Shown here: in pieces, positions 57,545 through 64,000 of the stretch
Layout of the letters: each line of letters opens with the position of its first letter
How positions within the stretch are numbered: position 1 is the stretch's first letter
Source of the DNA: Aureobasidium sp. EXF-3400
Lineage: Eukaryota > Ascomycota > Dothideomycetes > Dothideales > Saccotheciaceae
Length of the DNA stretch: 64,000 nt
Reading direction: 5' to 3'
NCBI GenBank assembly: GCA_024195585.1
Contig: SWBL01000075.1
Span: 102,520 to 166,519, forward strand
Position numbers and translations under genes: made by a program
Notes under the pieces: model-generated
What the model saw: only the letters and a program-made list of their open reading frames with translations
What the model was told of the DNA's origin: nothing
Database searches by the model: none

Positions 57545-58615
57545 TTAGTCTACTAACATGCGGACCTTCAACAAGTCCTTTTTAATGATCTCGTCCTTCT
57601 TGTCCAGCAGCTCCTTCATGTCCCATGTAACGCTAACGTATCTACCAGCAAGCCACTCTCTCTTCTCATTGACGAGCCAAGCGACAGTATCAGCAGCCAA
57701 AACACTTTTATCTGAAAGCATGTGATGGCTTTCCTTCGGCATGCGATTAGCAAGCTCGGTCATTACACCTCCCCTATAAAGCGAAAGTACAATTAGCAAG
57801 AGATCAAACGTTGGTTGCGAGAACACCACGACTTAGCTACACGAATACACTCAGCTCTGCCAGATGCCGTCTCGAATGGTGTTTTATCGAGAACACATTC
57901 CAGGGAATGCTCGTGCAGGCTGAGACAAACGCCAGCACTAGTCGTGGTATTTGTACCTTGGGTTTACTTACGGGTGTATTCCATAACATAAGATGCCTTG
58001 GTCATTATACTCAGTTTGTATAAACTCGCCCAATCTCAGAAGTGCGAGTTTGGTGACTTGATATGAGCTAGCACCGGGCATGATGATGTGAGCACCGACA
58101 GAGCTGGTGTTGATAATAGTCTTGTCACCATCCTTGGTGTCCAGAAGAAGGGGGATGAAGGCACGAGCAACCAGGTAGGGACCCTTGATGTTGACTTCCT
58201 GAGTTCTCCACCATTCATCAGGGTCGCTCTCTGCCACTTTCTTGAAATCTTCAAGATAGCCGGCGTTGTTGAACAAAAAGTCCAGACCACCGAATTCGCT
58301 CTTTACGGTCTTGGCTGCTTGCTCGGTGCTCGATACGTCTGTCACATCAAGCTTGATGCTGATAACGTTGGGTGCAGGGTGGCCAGCTTCCTTGGCCGCC
58401 TTCTCTACCTCAGTTGTGAGCTCTGAGAGCGAGCTGCGAGCACCAAGAGCAATACTGGAAGCACCAGCACGAGCAAAGGAGAGAGCTGTCTCCTTGCCAA
58501 TGCCCTTCGAGGCGCCAGTCAGAAACACACGCTTGCCTTTCAGGTTCTGAGACTTTGTCGAGATGAAGTCGTAAGTGTCATTGTGGATTGTAGGTGTAAA
58601 TTTGAAGCCTGCCAT
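57545..58615 (-). CDS. Short-chain dehydrogenase/reductase
   Basis: Exons 58615-57972 and 57773-57545 (GTAAGT...TATAG), 290 aa. Classical SDR features: cofactor loop TGASKGIGKETA (about residue 35), NNAG (in FLFNNAGYL), catalytic Ser in IINTSSVGA, and YQVTK as the YxxxK pair. The C-terminus (LAGRYVSVTWDMKELL) is typical of fungal SDRs. It lies next to the mycosporine-type genes on the same strand as two of them. It could reduce an intermediate or an amino-acid-derived carbonyl in that pathway, but SDRs are common and the neighbourhood is the only evidence. Confidence 0.9.
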
Positions 58616-59183
58616 AAATTCGAGTCAGATTTTGTCTTTGTATCATTTGCAATCCGAGTGTTCCGTACCAGCATGATGAAACGTGGATTCGGACATTCTG
58701 GCGGATCTGGTTGGATAGTACAGCAGCTAGAGATAAGAATAATCTCTCAGTCAATTTGACAGAAGAAGAATTGAAGGAAAGGAAAGTTGCGGTTGATGAA
58801 CTCAGTATATTTTGTGGTTGATTAAGCAATCGGCGTTATGTAGTATCGGCTCTGTAACTCCGGCTGACATGGTTTCGCAGGGCCGGCTTGACATTGCACC
58901 AGTGAGGACAGGAGTCATGGTGAGCGATTGCATCAAACATGAGAATTGCTTCGATTTGAGTATCGCACAGAAATGGTCGTAGATAAGTTCTCCTTACATC
59001 TGATTCGCGAGTTTCACCCGGATCTTTCTCAACCTACCTCTAGGACTACATCTCAACATCACCGGACTTATCGTATCCACTGCAGTAGACCATTCCCGGA
59101 CCAACCCCTCAGAGCAGCATGAGCTGGCGTTCATTGTGTATCGTGTATAGTATCAACTTTATAATCCCTCCTCTTGTGGCCGA
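58616..59183. other. Intergenic, nothing recognised
   Basis: Promoter of the SDR gene and 3' side of the ATP-grasp gene. Confidence 0.5.
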
Positions 59184-60722
59184 TCAACAGCCGAACATTT
59201 TTGTGGTGCTGACGTTGATCCGACTCCATTTGAAGGCTGTAACCAAGCTTTTAGCAAACTGGAACGGCCAGTAGACGTGATACAGCCACCAAGCTGGAAG
59301 CGGGTCCCAGATTTCATAGGTACCGTCTTTCCAGAAGAACAGATGCTCAAGGAAAGTGCCAAAGTACTCAAAAGCCTCGACAAAACTGTTACCATTGAGT
59401 TTGAAGAGCGAAAGAGCGGGCAAAATGACGAAGGCCGTCAGGTCGTGACCGATCCAGTAGTACTTTCCAGGGTTGTGAGGATATACTGGTGGCGTGTAAG
59501 AAGCTCCATTGGTACCTTCCTTACTAGGTGTAGAGGGTTCTTCAAGAAGAGACATGTAGCCCTTCTCGATCATCTCAGGTGTGTTGTTGAACAAGGCAAC
59601 TGCGGTATGTGCACGAGGGTTGCATTCGATTGGATAAAGCGTGACCACCATGTTAGGGTCTCTCTGTGCACGCTCAGCATCTTTTTGGTCCACCAAGAAG
59701 TCGAAAGAGAGATGGCCTGTGAAGTTCTCGGGGTCGCTTGCGGCGTACTCTTGTGTGAAGCGCAGCATACTACGGCTAAGAGAAGAATCTGGAGAAAGTG
59801 CTTCGTAATGCATCAAAAGTTCGGCAGAAGGACAAGCAGTGAAAGCCTTGACTTCACCACGAACTACCAAAGCATGAGTGCAGTACTCAGGACCATCGAT
59901 GAATTGTTGCAGAATCCAAGGACGGCTTTCTGAGATCTGAAGGCGAGAGATGTGTGCCTTTGTCGCAGAGACCGAATCGAATGGCAGCAGAGTCATGTCA
60001 CCTCGAACGGAATCATCCGTTCCAATGAACTTCATGATGAACTTCTTGCCTGATGGTCGCACATCTTCCAGGACCCTCAAAGCAGCGGTCTTGGATGTAA
60101 TGGTATGGGTCTCAGGGACTGTGAGTCCAAGAGACTTGGTGTATTCGGTGAAAGAGTGCTTCTCGTGCAGCTTCTGTGTTGTAGCTACGTTGTATTGCAC
60201 TGCTTTGCACTTTGTGAGCAATTCGACCATCTCCTTGGCCTGTCCATCCTCAACAGCACTCGCTACACCGGAACAGCTGACCCACAGGTCGACCTTTTCC
60301 TTGCGGACAATGTCCAGAATACTTTGGCAATATCTGGACGAGCCTTCTCTGGTGCCATCAGGCTTCGCAAGACGGTGGAAAGCCTTTATCGAGCGTGACA
60401 CGTGCCCGCAAGTGATTGGCAAGAACGGCGGCTCGAAATCCGCCCCGATAACGTTATGGCCAGCGATAAAGAATAGGCGAGCGAGGACAAGGCCCTTGGT
60501 CATGCCTACACCAGTCACTAACACTGTGCGGGGCTCGAAGTAGCGCGTGTATGTAGACCGCACTCGGGCGCGGTGCGAAGTCGCTGGAAAGGCGACAAGG
60601 ATGCGAACCGCATAGCTGAAGAAAAGAATGAAGGTATCGAGTGGGAGGAAAAAGAAGCTCAAAACGATCAGCTTCACGTTCTGCAGTGCATGCGCAAAGC
60701 GCGACGACTCAGCAGTAAGCAT
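59184..60722 (-). CDS. mysC: MysC-like ATP-grasp ligase (mycosporine biosynthesis)
   Basis: Intronless, 512 aa from the first ATG of the frame at 60722. Residues about 17-45 form a hydrophobic segment (LIVLSFFFLPLDTFILFFSY). A recognition motif follows, LVTGVGMTKGLVLARLF and AGHNVIGADFEP, resembling the start of cyanobacterial MysC. The ATP-grasp part has GKKFIMKF (Lys contacting ATP), WILQQFIDGPEYCTHAL, HLSFDFLV and YPIECNPRAHTAVALF (Mg-binding Glu and Asn). MysC condenses 4-deoxygadusol with an amino acid (glycine in cyanobacteria). In fungi the partner is probably Gln, Glu or Ser; the substrate is not decided by sequence. The shared gene neighbourhood strengthens the call. Confidence 0.85.
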   Translation of the reverse strand: MLTAESSRFAHALQNVKLIVLSFFFLPLDTFILFFSYAVRILVAFPATSHRARVRSTYTRYFEPRTVLVTGVGMTKGLVLARLFFIAGHNVIGADFEPPFLPITCGHVSRSIKAFHRLAKPDGTREGSSRYCQSILDIVRKEKVDLWVSCSGVASAVEDGQAKEMVELLTKCKAVQYNVATTQKLHEKHSFTEYTKSLGLTVPETHTITSKTAALRVLEDVRPSGKKFIMKFIGTDDSVRGDMTLLPFDSVSATKAHISRLQISESRPWILQQFIDGPEYCTHALVVRGEVKAFTACPSAELLMHYEALSPDSSLSRSMLRFTQEYAASDPENFTGHLSFDFLVDQKDAERAQRDPNMVVTLYPIECNPRAHTAVALFNNTPEMIEKGYMSLLEEPSTPSKEGTNGASYTPPVYPHNPGKYYWIGHDLTAFVILPALSLFKLNGNSFVEAFEYFGTFLEHLFFWKDGTYEIWDPLPAWWLYHVYWPFQFAKSLVTAFKWSRINVSTTKMFGC

Positions 60723-61454
60723 GGTGCCTGCGTAAGGGGACGAGTGAGAGAGGGCTCGAGGGAGAAGCTCCAAGCAGCGCAGCACTCGCAGGAGGTTAGC
60801 GAAAGGATTGAACCTGCATGTCGTTGTCACGACTAGATCATGGCATTTGTCGGCCCATGCAAGCCATGTTTGTTGATCACGATAGCTTCGCGATAGCTCG
60901 GTGGATAGCTCTCCCGTTTTCACATGCTTTCCACTAGCTACTCGTAGCCAAACGTCATAGATCTGAACACCTCGGAAATGTCTTGAGTTGCGGCTGAACC
61001 CTAGACACGATACAAAAGATCTTGGTTGCAAATAGTTGAGTTCGATCGCGTCAGTGCTTCCTTCAGGAAGACGACAGAAGAGTCAAAACTTCCGATCGTT
61101 GGGATGAGAGGGAAGGCAACAGAAACGGCAGTTCAACAAAGCTCAGGAGGAAGGAGCTCCGTCTTAGAGGGGAAAAGTTCAAGAGGGGCTCAGCTTGACT
61201 TGCACATTTTCACAATTCTTTGTTTACAATTTATGCAAATCTGCATGTGAAGATTGAAGCAAACAACTTTTTACTCATGATACACTTGGGCGATATCTCT
61301 TGTAGTCCGCTGAGCCAATTCTACATGCTCCATTCCATTTACATTCACGCTCTCCATCAGACTCATATGCTAGGACGTATGGCGCGTATATACATTATAT
61401 CGTCGTGTCTGCTCCCGCATGATCGGTTTCCGTGAAGCAAAGCACGGGCTTTGT
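60723..61454. other. Intergenic, nothing recognised
   Basis: Promoter of the ATP-grasp gene and 3' side of the O-methyltransferase gene. The ATP-grasp frame stays open to about 61031 but contains no ATG there. Confidence 0.5.
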
Positions 61455-62423
61455 CTAGGAGGACTCTTCGCCAGTGCAGCGAGTGATTTCAACACCATCC
61501 TGCATATCTGTCAATACCGTTTCTTGAAGGACTGTGACAATGGGTTCAACATACCGGTACACCTGAGGGCTCGTAGCTGTTGACGAGCTTGCTCTCGTAG
61601 ATCAAGTTGGGGTTGCCTTTGGACTGTTGCAGCTTCTCCTCTGTCTGTCTGTTGGCGTACTGTTTGGCGGTTCTGTCGGCGAACCTAGTGTCTGGGTTGC
61701 TCTCGTCCGAAGACTCTTGCGCAGCCTTGCGCTTCTCAGCAACACTGCTACGAACGTACTCGAGGTATGGTGGGTTGCCGGGCTTGATGACGTTATCGGC
61801 GGCCAGCACGGTTCCAGGAGTCACAAGCTTGAGTTCTTCACAAAGCTTCAGATCGGTCTTGTAGGCGGGCTTGTAGTGGTCGAGGAACATCATGTCGATG
61901 TGCTTCAGAACACCCTCGGTGTGTAGTCTCTTGATCGAGACAGCGCTGGAACCAATAATGACCTTGACGAAATCACCCAAACCAGCCAAGTCGACGAGTG
62001 AAGAGATGACTGCACCAAAGACAGGGTCTCTTTCGAGACTGAAGTAACGCTTGCCACCAGCCTTGCGAACAGCGTCGGCGTAGAGAACGCAGGAGTAACC
62101 AATGTAGCCTCCCAACTCAACCTGTGTGTATCGTAAGCCCTCCAAACTTGTCTTGATCATTCGATGAACAATACCATAGTCTCTGGTTTGACCTCCGAGA
62201 TCAATTCGGTAACAATCTTGCCCTTGTCTTCTCCCACGTTCATGAGGTACTTTTTCGTCCTGGCGAACTCGTCAATGGCGGCCAGGACCTTGTGAGGATT
62301 GCCGCGAATCTCCTCAATGTCTGGCTTGCCGTAGACAAAGTGCAGGAGCTCGAGTTCACGGCCATCGTCAAAGAAAACTTCCTCCTGCTCGGCATAGGCC
62401 TTGGTCTGATCAAATTCTGCCAT
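61455..62423 (-). CDS. mysB: COMT-type O-methyltransferase (mycosporine biosynthesis)
   Basis: Exons 62423-62175, 62121-61555 and 61499-61455, total 861 nt, 286 aa, phases matching. Start MAEFDQTKAY. SAM motif I is TMVELGGYIGYSCVLYADA, formed across the first intron. The COMT-like metal and catalytic stretch is DMMFLDHYKPAYKTDL, with AADNVIKPGNP downstream. A charged insert (QESSDESNPDTRFADRTAK) precedes the end. In the mycosporine pathway this enzyme would methylate demethyl-4-deoxygadusol. The family alone would allow other catechol-like substrates; the neighbours point to gadusol. The symbol follows the cyanobacterial pathway name. Confidence 0.82.
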
Positions 62424-63626
62424 TGTAGCGTTTCTTTTGGTATCTTCGAGGTTTACGGGCTTCGAGTATTCAGTTGACGAGAGTCCAGAGCAGTTGCACA
62501 AGACAAATGATTACAGTTCACTCGGGATCCAAGCGAAGCAGTACGTGGCAGGAGCTCCAAAAGCTGAGCTATCGGGGTGACGCGACGAGCCCCACTATCT
62601 GTTGATGAATCAGAGAAGATCGCTCGCGACGACGCGATCTGACGAGCTAAGAGGAGGGGTAGTTCTGCAACCAGCTGCTAGATTCCCAAACGGGATAGTC
62701 CAATCATCATGCAAGCGTCACCAGAAGAGGAAGCACTGACGCAAAACTCAGATCTGCCCCTCACCTGAGCCCCGCATCAACACATCCAGAAAGCATGATC
62801 GTTTTAATTTCAAACAGCTCGACCTCGCTGGCAGTGTAGAATTGGTCGCGGAAGACCCACTCTAGCTATGCAGCCTCGCGAGCTTCAGGGAGATGCTATC
62901 AGAAGATCGTAACCCATTGATGAGCACCACATGTGCAGCCCTCTTGCATGTTTCCACGGCCCAGGCGACATTTTGAGCCGCAAGACGGGAACCCCAGAAG
63001 ATGTCTCAATAAAAGCTCCGAGTCTAAAAGCCTGATGTCAGGAACTCATCAGATCTGTTGTGGGTCACTAAACTGAACATGGTTTAGATGGATCTCATGC
63101 CCACGACATGAACCCCACGGCCTAAGCCTAACACGGAAGTTGAACTGCTAGTCTACGATGCTCATTGGGCGTTTGCCATAGCCGCTGTGCTCCAATTCCA
63201 TGGCAGCAGAAGCCTCATGGGCTTGCATCTTGCAGAGACTACTGTCATGACAGGCTTTTGAACCAGACCGGCGCAAGCGGCGGTGCAAGTCATGATGCTA
63301 GTCTCTGTGCCGGCCAAACGGGGCTGTCCTTTGGCGCACGCCCATCGTGGCAGAGGTGCATCGGAGCGATTCGTCTTGAGCCTTCGTACCTGGATCTGAG
63401 TTAGCGTCAGTCTGCTCAGAGGTTTGTTGACGTGATGCACTTGAGCTTCCAGTACCGTGCTCCAAGATATCCGCCGATCTCGTGGTTGGCGAGCATATAT
63501 GAAAACCCCTCTTCCTCGATCATCCCCTCTTCCCACTCACCTTTCTTCTTCCACACTCATCAATCCTCATCCTCTATTCAACTTACCCCTCTGCGTTTGT
63601 TCAACACGCACACAACACATCAATCA
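62424..63626. promoter_or_regulatory. Divergent promoter region of the mycosporine genes
   Basis: 1.2 kb between the O-methyltransferase (minus) and the cyclase (plus), so it could co-regulate both. No gene in it. It would be the place to look for light- or stress-response sites; none was identified with confidence. Confidence 0.5.
63494..63626 (+). promoter_or_regulatory. TATA-like box and CT-rich leader before the cyclase gene
   Basis: CATATATG at about 63494-63501 is followed by a pyrimidine-rich stretch of roughly 60 bases, then CA-rich sequence up to the ATG at 63627. This is the arrangement of strongly expressed fungal genes. Confidence 0.5.
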
Positions 63627-64000
63627 TGTCTGACTTGACCGCTACTGTCCAGGAGACCAAGACTGGTTTCCACGTCGCTGGCTATGAGAAGATCGAGTAC
63701 GACTTCGAGTTCATGGACGGTGTCTTTGACCCCAAGAACAGCCAGCTTGCCGACTGCTACCAGCGCTGGGGCAGAGCCCTGGCCGTCATGGACGCCAACA
63801 TCTTCGATGTCTACGGAGACCAGATCCAGAAGTACTTCGACCACTACAAGCTCGAGCTTTCCATCCACAAGACCATGATTGGCGAGAAGGCCAAGTCCAT
63901 GGACACCCTCTTGAGCATCGTTGACTCGATGAACAAGTTCGGTGTCTACCGCAAGGAGCCCGTCCTGGTCGTTGGTGGTGGATTGGTCACCGACGTTGCC
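63627..64000 (+). CDS. mysA: MysA/EEVS-type sugar-phosphate cyclase, 5' part
   Basis: The first 124 codons plus two bases; the window ends inside the gene. Start MSDLTATVQE. The segments YQRWGRALAVMDANIFDVYG and QKYFDHYKLELSI match the N-terminal part of the dehydroquinate-synthase superfamily, in its EEVS/demethyl-4-deoxygadusol-synthase branch. The end shows EPVLVVGGGLVTDVA, the NAD-binding glycine loop of the family. The enzyme would cyclise sedoheptulose-7-phosphate (or a relative) to demethyl-4-deoxygadusol. Codons are strongly biased to C/G-ending forms (GCC, GTC, AAG, CTC), more than in the neighbours, which suggests high expression. The primary alternative is true dehydroquinate synthase, which in fungi is normally part of the AROM fusion. 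Confidence 0.85.

Noticed and set aside
60723..61031. N-terminal extension of the ATP-grasp ligase
   Set aside because: The frame is open but has no ATG before 60722, and the residues lack family similarity.
1..64000. CRISPR arrays, insertion sequences, intact retrotransposons, rRNA genes
   Set aside because: No regularly spaced repeats, transposase, gag-pol motifs or rRNA cores were seen; the only reverse transcriptase is TERT.

Overview
This window is nuclear DNA of a filamentous ascomycete. The signs are short introns (about 45-60 bases) with GTRNGT donors and YAG acceptors, fungal-type genes on both strands, and fungal families throughout: UTP13, 20S proteasome beta-4, RPB11, a fungal telomerase reverse transcriptase, GPI-type wall proteins and a But2-domain protein. 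A mycosporine cluster and glycerol-phosphate dehydrogenase would fit a stress-tolerant, black-yeast-like Dothideomycete or a relative. That placement is inference; nothing here fixes the species.

Layout. 1-2704: no supportable gene. 2705-7688: four head-to-tail units of one unrecognised family that share a C-terminal block; the last carries cysteine pairs like zinc fingers. 8393-20506: a small stress-type protein, a CobW-family metallochaperone, a coiled-coil protein, a BTB protein with an in-frame TAG, proteasome beta-4 (with a start codon split by an intron), UTP13 and an unknown coiled-coil protein. 20939-24936: a complete TERT gene in eight exons. 25555-34701: a TBC protein lacking both catalytic fingers, nitronate monooxygenase, RPB11, a Lys/Ala-rich acidic protein and a GNAT acetyltransferase. 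34936-43730: a very large RhoGEF/BAR/SH3-like protein, with an open frame beyond its stop, and NAD synthetase. 45218-56649: a GPI wall protein, glycerol-3-phosphate dehydrogenase with a possible mitochondrial presequence, a type II NADH dehydrogenase, a GH17 glucanase-like/But2 fusion, DPH4 and an HExxH protein of unknown function.

The most interesting block is 57545-64000. A MysC-like ATP-grasp ligase and a COMT-type O-methyltransferase lie on the minus strand. A dehydroquinate-synthase-like sugar-phosphate cyclase (MysA/EEVS type, cut by the window end) diverges from them on the plus strand, and an SDR flanks the group. Together they match the set expected for a fungal mycosporine (UV sunscreen) pathway: cyclase plus methyltransferase give 4-deoxygadusol, and the ATP-grasp enzyme joins an amino acid. 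The SDR could be a tailoring enzyme or only a neighbour.

Exon boundaries were read by eye from GT/AG sites, reading phase and protein continuity. Where all exons could be placed, total lengths were divisible by three (TERT, proteasome beta-4, UTP13, RPB11, GPD, NADH dehydrogenase, O-methyltransferase, SDR, HExxH protein).
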